Assembly (NCBI GenBank): GCA_000017645.1
Contig: CP000781.1
Span: forward strand, 4,203,501 to 4,267,500
From: Xanthobacter autotrophicus Py2
Lineage (GTDB): Bacteria; Pseudomonadota; Alphaproteobacteria; Rhizobiales; Xanthobacteraceae
Length of the DNA: 64,000 bases
Direction: 5' to 3'
Shown: in pieces, positions 34,272-43,130 of the stretch
How the letters are laid out: each line of letters begins with the position of its first letter
Numbering within the stretch: the stretch's first letter is position 1
Notes under the pieces: generated by a model
Seen by the model: only the letters and a program-made list of their open reading frames with translations
What the model was told of the DNA's origin: nothing
The model's database searches: none
Position numbers and translations under genes: made by a program

Positions 34272-35159
34272 ATGCAGGCAGCGCGCGGGGGGCCGACAGC
34301 CGATGATCCGTCCCTCGCCGGCGGACCGGTTGCCCGCGAGTCGCTCGCCCGTGAACCGCTTGCCCGTGAACCGCTTGCCATCGTCACGGGAGGTTCGAGC
34401 GGGATCGGTCTGGCGGTCGCCCGCGAGCTCGGGCGCAGGGGCTGCCGGGTCGCATTGCTCGCGCGCGATCCCGCCCGCCTCGCCGCCGCCGGGTCGCTGC
34501 TGGCGGGGGAGGGGCTCGCCATCCTCACCCGGCCGCTGGACGTGCGCGACCGGGCGGCCTGCGAAGCCGTGGTGGCGGAGCTCATCGCCGGCGCGGGTCC
34601 CCCGCTGTGGGTGGTGACGGCGGCGGGGCTCGTCGAGCCTGGGTTCTTCCTGGACCAGGACCCGGCGCGGATGGAGGAGCAGGTCGCCACCAACCTCCTC
34701 GGCACCTTTCACGTGGTGCGCGCGACGGCACCGGCCATGGCAGCGGCGGGGCGGGGGCATGTGGTTCTCGTCTCCTCCGGAGCCGGGCTGTTCGGTGTCG
34801 CCGGCTATTCCGGCTATTGCGCCAGCAAGTTCGCGGTGCGCGGGCTGGGCGAGGTGCTGCGCATGGAGCTGGCGCAGGCGGGGGTGCAGGTCACCGTCGC
34901 CGTGCCTCCGGACACGGACACGCCCCAGCTCGCCTACGAGGCCCGGCACCGCCCCGCCGCCATCGCCGCCTTCGCCGGGGCCGGGCGCCCCCTGTCGGCG
35001 GAAGCGGTGGCCCGGCACATGATCCGTAGCGCCGAGCGCGGCCGCTTCCTGTCGGCGCCGGGGTGGCGGCTTGGCGCCGTCGCCCGGCTTCAGGGCTTCG
35101 TCTCCGAGTGCTTCGCCCGGGTGCAGATGCGCCTGCTGCGCCGCGCATCCAGGGACTGA
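34272..35159 (+). CDS. Short-chain dehydrogenase similar to 3-ketodihydrosphingosine reductase (RkpH-like role)
   Basis: The ATG at 34272 gives 295 residues; ATGs at 34188 and 34206 are in frame but add unlikely sequence. The cofactor loop is 'IVTGGSSGIGLAVARELG' near residue 37. The catalytic residues are S169 in 'VLVSSGAG', Y182 and K186 in 'YCASK'. The usual N-N-A-G is T-A-A-G. After the active site comes 'VPPDTDTPQL' (211-220), the characteristic P-P-D-T-D-T-P stretch of ketosphinganine reductases (KDSR), with 'MELAQAGVQVTVA' before it. Residues 21-35 are pentapeptide copies (A-R-E-S/P-L). S. meliloti rkp-1 also carries an SDR gene, rkpH, near rkpA-rkpG. Reduction of the oxoamine product is the likely job. 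Confidence 0.85.
   Translation: MQAARGGPTADDPSLAGGPVARESLAREPLAREPLAIVTGGSSGIGLAVARELGRRGCRVALLARDPARLAAAGSLLAGEGLAILTRPLDVRDRAACEAVVAELIAGAGPPLWVVTAAGLVEPGFFLDQDPARMEEQVATNLLGTFHVVRATAPAMAAAGRGHVVLVSSGAGLFGVAGYSGYCASKFAVRGLGEVLRMELAQAGVQVTVAVPPDTDTPQLAYEARHRPAAIAAFAGAGRPLSAEAVARHMIRSAERGRFLSAPGWRLGAVARLQGFVSECFARVQMRLLRRASRD
34332..34376 (+). repeat. 15-bp in-frame tandem repeat (3 units)
   Basis: Units lie at 34332-34346, 34347-34361 and 34362-34376. The last two are identical (GCCCGTGAACCGCTT); the first differs at a few bases. It encodes A-R-E-S/P-L in the N-terminal leader of the SDR protein, just before the nucleotide-binding strand. Confidence 0.95.
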
Positions 35160-35462
35160 AGGGGGCAGGATCCGCCGCCGCGCCCCGGATGCTGACGTGA
35201 TCGGCCCGAACCCGACGCCGATCGAGGCTCGCGAGTCGAGGCTGGCGCAAGGCCGCGCGCTGGCCTGCCGCCCCGGGCCTGTCGTTGCGCCATGTGGCGG
35301 TTGTGCCCCGCGCCGGCCGAAGTGTCGCACCGACGGGGGCCTCCGGCCGGCGTCACGAAGCGCTAAATATGCGCCAGCCCAGAGGAGAGCCGCCGAAATT
35401 TCCGGCAGCATTGAGCCGGGCCGCGCCTCCTGTTACGCGGTTCCCGGCCCACGCCTCATCCA
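35160..35462. other. Intergenic region upstream of serA
   Basis: About 300 GC-rich bases between the SDR gene and serA. No convincing gene or RNA structure is visible. The serA promoter is presumably here, but I cannot point to a clear -35/-10 pair. Confidence 0.6.
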
Positions 35463-36752
35463 TTGCTGAAGGACGCCGCGATCGTGCACGACAGCCATTC
35501 CCCCACGCCGCACCTCTCCCTGTCCAAGGACAAGATCAAGGTGCTGCTCCTCGAAGGCGTGAACGACAGCGCCGTGGAGCTGCTGACCAATGCCGGCTAC
35601 ACCAACCTCACCCGCCTGCCCAAGGCGCTGGACGGCGACGCGCTGAAGGAGGCCATCAAGGGCGTCCATATCCTCGGCATCCGCTCGCGCACCCAGATCA
35701 CGCCCGACGTGCTGGAGGCCGCGGACCGGCTGATCGCCATCGGCTGCTTCAGCGTCGGCACCAACCAGGTGGACCTCGACGCCTCCCGCATCAGCGGCGT
35801 GCCGGTGTTCAACGCACCCTTCTCCAACACCCGCAGCGTCGCCGAGCTGGTGATCGGCGAGATCGTGATGCTGCTGCGCCGCATCCCCACCCGCTCCCAC
35901 GCGGCGCATGAGGGCCGCTGGGACAAGTCCGCCACCAACAGCGTGGAAGTGCGCGGCAAGACGCTCGGCATCGTCGGCTACGGCAATATCGGCTCGCAGC
36001 TCTCGATCCTGGCCGAGGCCATGGGCCTCAAGGTGATCTTCTACGATCACACCGACAAGCTGCGCCACGGCCAGGCCGAGCCGGTGTCGACCCTCAACGC
36101 CCTGCTGGCCCAGAGCGACATCGTCAGCCTGCACGTGCCGGAGACGGCGGCGACCCACGGCATGATCGGCCGCGCCGAGATCGCCACCATGAAGCCGGGG
36201 GCCTACCTTATCAACAACAGCCGCGGCACGGTGGTGGACCTCGACGCCCTCGCCGAGGCGCTGAAGGCGGGCCACCTGCGCGGCGCGGCGGTGGACGTGT
36301 TCCCGGTGGAGCCCGGCTCCAACGCCGAGCGCTTCGTCTCTCCGCTCCAGGGCCTCGACAACGTGATTCTGACGCCGCACATCGGCGGCTCCACCGAGGA
36401 GGCGCAGGAGCGCATCGGCGCCGAGGTCGCCCGCAAGCTGGTGGATTATTCAGACACCGGCTCCACCATGGGCGCAGTGAACTTTCCCGAGGTGCAGCTG
36501 CCGGCCCGCCCGACGGGGACCCGCTTCATCCAGATTCACCGCAACCTGCCGGGCATGCTGGGGCGGCTCAACGAGGTGCTGGCCCGCCACTCCGTCAACA
36601 TCGCCGCGCAATATCTGGAGACCTACGCGGACGTGGGCTACGTGGTTCTGGACGCCGATGCCTCCACCGCGGACAGCCAGAGCGTGCTCGCCGACATCCG
36701 GGAGATCGAGGGCACCATCCGCGCCCGGCTGCTCTACGAACGCAAGATCTGA
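35463..36752 (+). CDS. serA: D-3-phosphoglycerate dehydrogenase
   Basis: It catalyses the first step of serine synthesis, oxidising 3-phosphoglycerate with NAD in the cytoplasm. The start is TTG at 35463; a GTG at 35484 with GAAGGA upstream is equally plausible. Of about 429 residues, the substrate/NAD-binding part has 'GCFSVGTNQVDL', 'NAPFSNTRSVAELVIGE', the Rossmann loop 'IVGYGNIGSQL' and the catalytic Arg in 'NNSRGTVVD'. The catalytic His is in 'LTPHIGGSTEEAQ'. A C-terminal ACT domain ('HRNLPGMLGRLNEVLARHSVNI') is the serine feedback site. The length and single ACT domain match the short E. coli-type SerA. The neighbours are not serine genes. Confidence 0.96.
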   Translation: MLKDAAIVHDSHSPTPHLSLSKDKIKVLLLEGVNDSAVELLTNAGYTNLTRLPKALDGDALKEAIKGVHILGIRSRTQITPDVLEAADRLIAIGCFSVGTNQVDLDASRISGVPVFNAPFSNTRSVAELVIGEIVMLLRRIPTRSHAAHEGRWDKSATNSVEVRGKTLGIVGYGNIGSQLSILAEAMGLKVIFYDHTDKLRHGQAEPVSTLNALLAQSDIVSLHVPETAATHGMIGRAEIATMKPGAYLINNSRGTVVDLDALAEALKAGHLRGAAVDVFPVEPGSNAERFVSPLQGLDNVILTPHIGGSTEEAQERIGAEVARKLVDYSDTGSTMGAVNFPEVQLPARPTGTRFIQIHRNLPGMLGRLNEVLARHSVNIAAQYLETYADVGYVVLDADASTADSQSVLADIREIEGTIRARLLYERKI

Positions 36753-36753
36753 A

Positions 36754-36770
36754 GCCGGATCCGATCCGGC
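36754..36770 (+). terminator. Hairpin directly after serA, possible terminator
   Basis: A 7-base perfect stem GCCGGAT / ATCCGGC with a 3-base loop begins one base after the serA stop codon. It lacks a following T-run, so it may act in mRNA end protection or Rho-assisted termination rather than as a simple intrinsic terminator. Confidence 0.35.
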
Positions 36771-37370
36771 GGGCGCATCCTGATCGCAGGGTGTGCCCGC
36801 CGATGGCCTCTTGTGCGTCGCCCGGGTCGAGGGCGAATCGAACGCGCCGCCCGGGCGCTCGCCCCAAGGCAGGGGCCCCTCGGCCCCTGCCGGTACCGCG
36901 CATACCTGCCGGCCTGGTAGCCCAGCGGTAAATCGGTCCTGATTCTCCGCGCAGGCAGCCCTGCAAAATCCGCATGCTACCGCTGCGATAGTTCAATCAC
37001 AGCAGCGCTTCGCGGCGAAAATGGCACACTTTTCCCTGTCCAGATTCCGCCACAGGTGAGGCCGGGGAACCGGTGCCCGCTGCCGTGCTACTCGTGAGCC
37101 GGCTACCGCCCGATAGGTCCGGCGAGTGACAGACGCTGCCGCAGCGGTCCCAGAACCGAAAATAGATAGAGATCATAACGTTAAATGGGTTAGGGCGCGG
37201 TTCGCGCGGGCTCGCGAATAGGTATTTAGGTAGGTTAAGAGAACAGTGCCATTCCTGCAACACCCGGCGGGAAAGCGGCCGTGGAGGGGCGTGAACGGTA
37301 CCGTTTCGATTGATCACTGTTTCGCCTTTTGTATGTTGGCTTGGCGACGAAGGGGGGCAGTCCCCGGTCG

Positions 37371-37407
37371 CCCACTGCGTGTTCGGGGGGTCTGAGGACG
37401 CAGTGGG
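37371..37407 (+). promoter_or_regulatory. Stable hairpin in the porin 5' leader
   Basis: A perfect 10-base stem, CCCACTGCGT (37371-37380) with ACGCAGTGGG (37398-37407), encloses a 17-base G-rich loop. It ends about 80 bases before the porin ATG. It could control mRNA stability or translation of this highly expressed class of gene, or be a transcription-factor site. Confidence 0.5.
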
Positions 37408-37489
37408 AAATCGGGGCAAGAACCCTCTCGGGGTGCAGCCGCACCGGCGAAGCGGAACTCGCTCCCTCGATCAAACTTGGAGGTCTAAA

Positions 37490-38956
37490 ATGAAGATGGT
37501 GAAGAGCCTTCTCCTCGGCAGCGCGGCGGGTCTTGTCGCAGTCGCTGGAGCCCAGGCCGCCGATCTGCCTGTCAAGGCGAAGGCAGTCGAATACGTGAAG
37601 GTCTGCTCCGCTTACGGCGCCGGCTACTACTACATCCCCGGCACCGACACCTGCATCAAGATCGGCGGCTACGCCCGCTTCGATACGTATGTGAACGCTG
37701 TCGGCACCTTCAACCCGGCGATCACCTCTGCCGCCGGCACCATCTTCAACGGTCCGGGCGTGGGCAACTTTGCCTATCCCTTCAAGGACTCTGACGACAA
37801 CGACTACCTGACCCGCGTCCGCGGCACCATCGACTTCGATGCCCGCACCCAGACCGACTACGGCACCCTGCGCTCCTACGTGCGCTTCGGCGCCGAGTGG
37901 AACTCGCAGACCGGCACCGGCGCTGTTTCCGGCTCGGGCATCTACTTCGAGCGCGCCTTCATCCAGTTCTCCGGCTTCACGTTCGGTTACACCCAGTCGT
38001 TCTTCGACACGGGTCTGAACTACATGCTGACCACGCCGCTGTCGGGCTCCAACACCTGGACCACCCTCGCGGCCTACACTGCCCAGTTCGGCAACGGCTT
38101 CTCCGCCACCCTGTCGCTGGAAGACGCCGCCAACCGCACCACCGGTGTGCAGATGGCCGGCTCCACCACCCAGGCCATCATCGGTACCACCACCGTTGCG
38201 AGCGGCCTCGGCTACACCAACTACCAGGCTGGCCAGCAGGCTCCTGACATCGTCGCCAACCTGCGCATCGACCAGGCTTGGGGTTCGGCCCAGCTCTCTG
38301 GCGCCCTGCACCAGGTTCAGGTCACGCTTCCCGCTTACGCCGGCTACTATCCTGGCCTGACCTCCAGCGACTCCTGGGGCTGGGCCATCGGCGGCACTGT
38401 GGAGTTCAAGCTCCCCTTCCTCGCCGCGGGTGACAGCATCTTCTTCCAGGCTGGCTACGAAGAAGGCGCCGCCAACTATCTCGGTCTGTCGGGCACCGCC
38501 CTGGGCCGTTCGACGGGCGTCGGCTCCATCAGCCTGAACCAGGTCGGCAGCTTCATCACTGCGACCGGCGCGTTCTACACCGTGGCTGACGCGGTGGCGA
38601 CCGACCTCTTCGGCGACACCTCGCTGACCAAGGGTTGGCAGATCCAGGGCCAGTTCCGTCACTACTGGACCCCCGGCCTGCGTTCCGCGCTCTATGCCGG
38701 TTACCTGAAGTACGAGACCCCGGACAACATCGTCGCGGCGCTTGACTTCAACCTGTGGCAGGTTGGCGTGAACACCGTGTGGTCGCCGGTGAAGAACCTC
38801 GATATCGGTGCTGAAGTGATCTACAGCAAGGTGGATGGCTCGGCTCCGCTCGGTGCCTACGCCTCGACCAGCGCGTCTGGCAGCAACACCTACTCGCTCG
38901 TTGGCGGCTCCACCGACATCTGGTCGGGCGGCGTGCGCGTGCAGCGTAACTTCTGA
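37490..38956 (+). CDS. Outer-membrane porin (Porin_2 family)
   Basis: The ATG at 37490 follows a TTGGAGG site. The product is 488 residues, and the reading frame upstream of this is not coding. A signal peptide of about 23 residues ends A-Q-A before 'ADLPVKAKAVEYVKVCSAYG', the standard mature start of Rhizobiales porins. The Porin_2 signature 'GYYYIPGTDTCIKIGGYARFD' follows, then 'DFDARTQTDYGTLRSYVRF'. It has amphipathic beta-strands throughout, two conserved Cys and a terminal Phe ('VRVQRNF') for outer-membrane insertion. It makes a general diffusion pore. A strong terminator follows. The next gene is a related porin. Confidence 0.95.
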   Translation: MKMVKSLLLGSAAGLVAVAGAQAADLPVKAKAVEYVKVCSAYGAGYYYIPGTDTCIKIGGYARFDTYVNAVGTFNPAITSAAGTIFNGPGVGNFAYPFKDSDDNDYLTRVRGTIDFDARTQTDYGTLRSYVRFGAEWNSQTGTGAVSGSGIYFERAFIQFSGFTFGYTQSFFDTGLNYMLTTPLSGSNTWTTLAAYTAQFGNGFSATLSLEDAANRTTGVQMAGSTTQAIIGTTTVASGLGYTNYQAGQQAPDIVANLRIDQAWGSAQLSGALHQVQVTLPAYAGYYPGLTSSDSWGWAIGGTVEFKLPFLAAGDSIFFQAGYEEGAANYLGLSGTALGRSTGVGSISLNQVGSFITATGAFYTVADAVATDLFGDTSLTKGWQIQGQFRHYWTPGLRSALYAGYLKYETPDNIVAALDFNLWQVGVNTVWSPVKNLDIGAEVIYSKVDGSAPLGAYASTSASGSNTYSLVGGSTDIWSGGVRVQRNF

Positions 38957-38984
38957 TCCTCGCGCTTAGCGAAGATTTCCGAAA

Positions 38985-39017
38985 GGCCCCGGTGGGAAAC
39001 CACCGGGGCTTTTCTTT
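38985..39017 (+). terminator. Rho-independent terminator of the first porin
   Basis: The stem GGCCCCGGTGG / CCACCGGGGCT with a GAAA loop is followed by TTTTCTTT. It lies about 30 bases after the porin stop. Confidence 0.92.
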
Positions 39018-39373
39018 GTCTTGATCTTTAATTCCGTTAGGTAAGTAGTGGCAATTGCTGGAATTGTAATAATCCAATAGTGCGCCCACGGTATTTCAAT
39101 CTGGATCGCATTTTGCCATTGTAGTCGGCGAGACGGTGCGGCGCGTTGCGCGGGCACGATGTGCGTCGTGAAATTCGGACATGACTTCGCTTGGGCCTGG
39201 CCACCGCACGTTGCTGCATGGCGCCCTTCCACGGTGTCTGGCGATTTCAGGACATCTCGTTCCGCTCTGCTTTGGACGCCGCACCCCGCGACAAAATGAT
39301 CTGGCTCCTTACTTTCCCTTGCAGGGCATGGGGGGCGACGTTAAAGATACTTTGTATCGTTATGGGGGACTCG

Positions 39374-40717
39374 ATGTTGCGTTCCACGGCATTTGCCCAG
39401 CTCAGCCCCAACACTGGCGTCATCAGGACTGGCGTCATCAAGACTGGCGGCGCGCGGGCGCCGCTCGCCGCTGCGCTGCTCGGGCTGGCCTCCATGGTGG
39501 GGACCGCGCCTGATGCGCGCGCGGCCGACCTTCTCACCGTCAAGGCCAAGGACCCCTACATGCGCGCCTGCACCGCGCAGGGCGAGGGTTTCTATTACAT
39601 TCCCGGCACCGACACCTGCATTCGCGTGGGTGGCTATGCCTGGGCGGAAGGCTATTACAACACCTATACCCAGTATCCGGCGGAGAACGACAAGAGCTAT
39701 TCGGTGGCCACCGGCGGCCTCATCCTCGATGCCCGCACCGAGACCGACTACGGCACCCTGCGCTCCTATTTCGAGACCAGGTTCCGCTGGCGCTCGTCGG
39801 ACCCGTGGTCCGACGGCCCGAACAAGGCCGAGCTTGAGGTCTGGAACATCTATGTCCAGTTCGCCGGCTTCACCTTCGGCCACGCGCAGTCGTTCTTCGA
39901 CTTCTACGCCAACGCCAACGTGCTGGGCACCGACCCGGCCACCATCGGCGACGACACCCGCATCAACCTCATCGCCTACACCTACGAGTTCACCAAGGGC
40001 CTGAGCGCCACGGTGTCGTTCGAGGACGCGGCCGACCGCCAGAGCGGCACCCTGGCCGCCAATCCCGCCACCTTCTCCACCGACGACTACCTCGCGGGGC
40101 AGAACGCCCCCGATGTGGTGGCGAACCTGAAGTATGAGGGCGAGTGGGGCTCCGCGCAGCTCTCCGGGGCGCTCCATCAGGTCCGCGCGGTGTCGCTGCT
40201 GAACACCATCTCGGCCACGGATTCGAACTGGGGCTACGCGCTGCAGGCCGGCGTCATGTTCAAGCTGCCGGCGCTGGGAGAAGAGGACACCCTCTATCTC
40301 CAGACCGCCTACACCGATGGGGCGACGGCCTATCTCGGCCTGCAGGATCCCTCGGGCAGCTATTCGCCGCCGGATGCCTTCCTGAGCCTCACCGGCCTCA
40401 CCCGGGTGTCGGGCTGGAACGTCACCGCCTCGCTCCTGCACAATTGGAACGAGAAGTGGAGCAGCGCCCTGTTCGGTGGCTATGCCGCCTACGAGTTCAA
40501 CGATGCCGAGGCGCAGTCCTTCTACGGCGCGTCGGGCGGCAAGAACTACAATGTGGGCGGCTATCTCGCCTTCGCGCCGGTGAAGCATTTCAGCATCGCC
40601 CTGCAGTACGACTACACCTACAACTCGGCCGCGAACTATCTGCTCACGGATTATTCGCCGGCGCTGTCGTCGGTGTCCGCCAACCGCGTGCTGCTGTTCG
40701 TCTCGCGCGACTTCTAG
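39374..40717 (+). CDS. Outer-membrane porin (Porin_2 family), second copy with a long leader
   Basis: From the ATG at 39374 it has 447 residues; another ATG at 39362 is in frame. The leader is about 50 residues, longer than usual. It holds a duplicated G-V-I-R/K-T unit from a 15-bp repeat, then a hydrophobic core ('LAAALLGLASMVG') and a cleavage site A-R-A before 'ADLLTVKAKDPYMRACTAQG'. The Porin_2 signature is 'GFYYIPGTDTCIRVGGYAWAE', and 'LDARTETDYGTLRSYFETRF' matches the first porin. It ends in Phe ('LLFVSRDF'). It differs enough from the first porin to have other permeability or regulation. Confidence 0.92.
   Translation: MLRSTAFAQLSPNTGVIRTGVIKTGGARAPLAAALLGLASMVGTAPDARAADLLTVKAKDPYMRACTAQGEGFYYIPGTDTCIRVGGYAWAEGYYNTYTQYPAENDKSYSVATGGLILDARTETDYGTLRSYFETRFRWRSSDPWSDGPNKAELEVWNIYVQFAGFTFGHAQSFFDFYANANVLGTDPATIGDDTRINLIAYTYEFTKGLSATVSFEDAADRQSGTLAANPATFSTDDYLAGQNAPDVVANLKYEGEWGSAQLSGALHQVRAVSLLNTISATDSNWGYALQAGVMFKLPALGEEDTLYLQTAYTDGATAYLGLQDPSGSYSPPDAFLSLTGLTRVSGWNVTASLLHNWNEKWSSALFGGYAAYEFNDAEAQSFYGASGGKNYNVGGYLAFAPVKHFSIALQYDYTYNSAANYLLTDYSPALSSVSANRVLLFVSRDF
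39416..39445 (+). repeat. 15-bp in-frame direct repeat (2 units)
   Basis: Units at 39416-39430 (GGCGTCATCAGGACT) and 39431-39445 (GGCGTCATCAAGACT) differ at one base. They encode G-V-I-R-T and G-V-I-K-T in the porin leader peptide. Confidence 0.95.
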
Positions 40718-40745
40718 AGCCGCAGCTCCTCCGCCGCGATCCAGG

Positions 40746-40775
40746 CGCGCCATCCTCCCGCCGGAGGGTGGCGCG
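40746..40775 (+). terminator. Strong hairpin after the second porin, probable terminator
   Basis: A 13-base stem (CGCGCCATCCTCC with GGAGGGTGGCGCG, one G-T pair) and a four-base CGCC loop lie 30 bases after the porin stop. There is only a weak T-rich tail (TCTTGCGTT). Confidence 0.6.
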
Positions 40776-40940
40776 TCTTGCGTTGCGGCAGCATGCCGCC
40801 CGAGGGATCGGCCCTTCGCTGTCGTGAGACTTCCGGTTCGTCGCAGAAGTGTGCTGAAGTCCCCCGGCCGAAGACGGGTGGCACGTGCCACCCTGCGGCA
40901 CATGCGGCAGCGCATGCCGGCGTGAGGGAGACACGGGCGG

Positions 40941-43130
40941 ATGGTTTCAGCGGACGGGCACGAACCCAGGCCCCGGCGCGGGCGCGGCACGGCGTGGCCG
41001 GGCCTGTGGCCGCTGCTGCTCGGCCTCTTCGCCTTCGCCCTGCTGTGCGCCTTCACCCTCGCCGCCGCCCGCGGCCCCATCGAGGCCGACCTCGATTCGG
41101 CGGCCGCCGACATCCTCGCGCGCACCGGGGAGGGCTGGGCCTTCGCCCATTTCGAAGGGCGCGACGCCACGCTGGAGGGCGAGGCGCTGGCCGAGGAGGC
41201 GCGGGCCAAGGTGCGCGGCTCCCTGGCCGGCATGTTCGGCGTCCGGGTGGTGCATGACGCCACCACCATCCTGCCGGAGCGGCGCCCCTTCACCTTCAGC
41301 GCGGTGAAGGACGGCCGCGTCATCGCCCTCGACGGCTATGTGCCGTCGGCGGAAGCCCTCGCCCGCATCGTGGCGGCCGCCCGTGCCGGCGGCGACCAGG
41401 TGACGGGCCAGGAACGGCTGGTGCGGGCGCGCGGCGCGCCGCCCGGCGATTTCGCCGCCCTGGTCACGTTCGGCCTTGCCCAGCTCAAGAAGCTGCCGTC
41501 CGGCCGCATCACGCTGGCCGATGGGGCCATCGGCATCGAGGGCCGCGCCCGCGACCTTGCGAGCTACGACGCCCTTGCCCAGACCATGCTCGGCCCCCTG
41601 CCGGACGGGATGGTGCTGGCCCGCTTCGCCGTGCGCCCGCCGGTGGCCTCGCCCTTCTTCTGGTCGGCGGTGCGCGACGGCACGGTGCTGCGGCTGAGCG
41701 GCTTCGTGCCCTCGTCTGAGGCGCGCGGCGAGGTGGCCGCCGCCCTTTCCGCCGCGGTGCCCGGCATTGGCATCAAGGATGACACCCGGCTGGCGGACGG
41801 CGCCCCCGCCACCGAGTTGTGGCTGAAGGCGGTGCGCTTTGCCGGACAGGTGCTGGCGCAACTGCCCGAAGGCCGGGTGACGCTCTCCGACAGCACCATC
41901 GCGGTGGAGGGGGCGGCGCCGAGCTTCCCGGCCTTCGACCAGCTGCTGGCCCAGCGCCGCGCGCCGCCGGACGGCTTCCAGATCACCCGCTTCGCCGTGG
42001 AGCCGCCGCGCGCGGCCCCCTTCGTCTGGCGCATCGAGCGATTGGCCGAGGCGGTGCGGCTGTCCGGCTACGCGCCCTCGGAGGAGGCCCGTCGGCTGCT
42101 GGTGGATGCGACCCGCGCGGCCTTCCCCGGCGTGCAGGTCTCCGACGACATGCAGCTCGCCTCCGGCGGGCCGGCGCCGGAAGTGTGGGCGAGCACGGCG
42201 AGCTTCGCCGTGGCCCAGCTGGTCAAGCTGCGCACCGGGGCGGCAGACGTGGCGGGCACGAAGGTGACGCTTTCCGGTGAGGCCACCGATTCCGTCACCT
42301 TCCTGTCGGTGATGCAGGCGGTGAAGGCGCCGCCGGCGGGGGTGAGCGTGGTGACGGACGACCTCCAGCCGCCCGCCATCTCGCCCTATGTGTTCTCGGT
42401 GCGCCGGGAGGGCGACGAGCTCACCGTCTCCGGCTTCTATCCGGACGCGGCCGCCCACGCCGCCATCCGCGCGGCGCTGGAGCGCGACTTCCTGCGCGAA
42501 AAGGTGAATGATGTGTCCGCCGTGGGCGGCGGCGCGCCGGCCGGGTTCCTGCCCGCGGTGCTGTCGGGGCTCACGCAATTGTCGCGCACGGGAACCGGGG
42601 AGATCAGCATCGTCGATGGCCAGCTGCGCCTCACCGGCACCGCCCTGACCTCGGCCGCCGCCAGCGAGATGGACGCCGAGCTGAAGCGGGCCGTGCGCCC
42701 GCCCTTCATGGTGGAGACCGCCATTGACGCGGCCGTCGCCCCGCCGCCGGCGGATACGCCCACGTGCGGCCGGCAGGTGGGCGAGCTTCTGGCGCGTGGC
42801 ACCATCCGCTTCGCCAGCGGCAGCGCCGAGATCGACCGGCACAGCCGGGGTCTCATCGATCGCCTCGCGGTGGCGCTCAAGCGGTGCCCCACCGCCATGG
42901 TGCGCATCCTGGGCCATACCGACGGGGTGGGGGACGCCGAGTTCAACAAGCGCCTGTCGGAGGCGCGGGCCAATGCGGTGCTCGCCTATCTCGTCACCGC
43001 CGGGGTTACCGCCGATCGCCTCAGCGCGGCGGGTTTCGGCGCCGGCCAGCCGCTGGCGCCCAATGATACCGAGGCGGGCAAGGCGCTGAACCGCCGCATC
43101 GAGTTCGAGGTGAAGGAGCGCGCACCGTGA
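40941..43130 (+). CDS. OmpA-family protein with four 122-residue BON-like repeats
   Basis: A 729-residue protein. One transmembrane helix sits near 21-43 ('GLWPLLLGLFAFALLCAFTL'). A half repeat follows, then four tandem units that begin at P116, P238, P360 and P482, exactly 122 residues apart. Each unit opens P-F/Y-x-F/W-S/R, continues 'L-x-G-Y/F-x-P-S/D-x-E-A', and carries a second strand-helix motif ending in G-x-A. Each half looks like a BON (OsmY-type) fold. An OmpA peptidoglycan-binding domain ends the protein (about 617-725; 'IRFASGSAEIDRHSRGLIDRL', 'ILGHTDGVGDAEFNKRLSEARA', 'NRRIEFEV'). It resembles mycobacterial ArfA-type proteins. It should tether an envelope structure to the cell wall. 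It overlaps the next small gene by GTGA. Confidence 0.88.
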   Translation: MVSADGHEPRPRRGRGTAWPGLWPLLLGLFAFALLCAFTLAAARGPIEADLDSAAADILARTGEGWAFAHFEGRDATLEGEALAEEARAKVRGSLAGMFGVRVVHDATTILPERRPFTFSAVKDGRVIALDGYVPSAEALARIVAAARAGGDQVTGQERLVRARGAPPGDFAALVTFGLAQLKKLPSGRITLADGAIGIEGRARDLASYDALAQTMLGPLPDGMVLARFAVRPPVASPFFWSAVRDGTVLRLSGFVPSSEARGEVAAALSAAVPGIGIKDDTRLADGAPATELWLKAVRFAGQVLAQLPEGRVTLSDSTIAVEGAAPSFPAFDQLLAQRRAPPDGFQITRFAVEPPRAAPFVWRIERLAEAVRLSGYAPSEEARRLLVDATRAAFPGVQVSDDMQLASGGPAPEVWASTASFAVAQLVKLRTGAADVAGTKVTLSGEATDSVTFLSVMQAVKAPPAGVSVVTDDLQPPAISPYVFSVRREGDELTVSGFYPDAAAHAAIRAALERDFLREKVNDVSAVGGGAPAGFLPAVLSGLTQLSRTGTGEISIVDGQLRLTGTALTSAAASEMDAELKRAVRPPFMVETAIDAAVAPPPADTPTCGRQVGELLARGTIRFASGSAEIDRHSRGLIDRLAVALKRCPTAMVRILGHTDGVGDAEFNKRLSEARANAVLAYLVTAGVTADRLSAAGFGAGQPLAPNDTEAGKALNRRIEFEVKERAP

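Larger units (their letters stand above)
36753..37489. other. Long intergenic leader of the first porin gene
   Basis: About 740 bases without a convincing gene. The last 250 bases probably hold the porin promoter and a long 5' untranslated region with a stable hairpin (separate entry). Around 36910-36999 there are scattered tRNA-like box fragments that do not fold into a tRNA. Confidence 0.6.

Noticed and set aside
36905..36999. tRNA-like stretch with A-box-like TAGCCCAGCGGTA and a B-box-like AGTTCAATC
   Set aside because: No acceptor stem, no proper anticodon stem and the box spacing does not give a cloverleaf.
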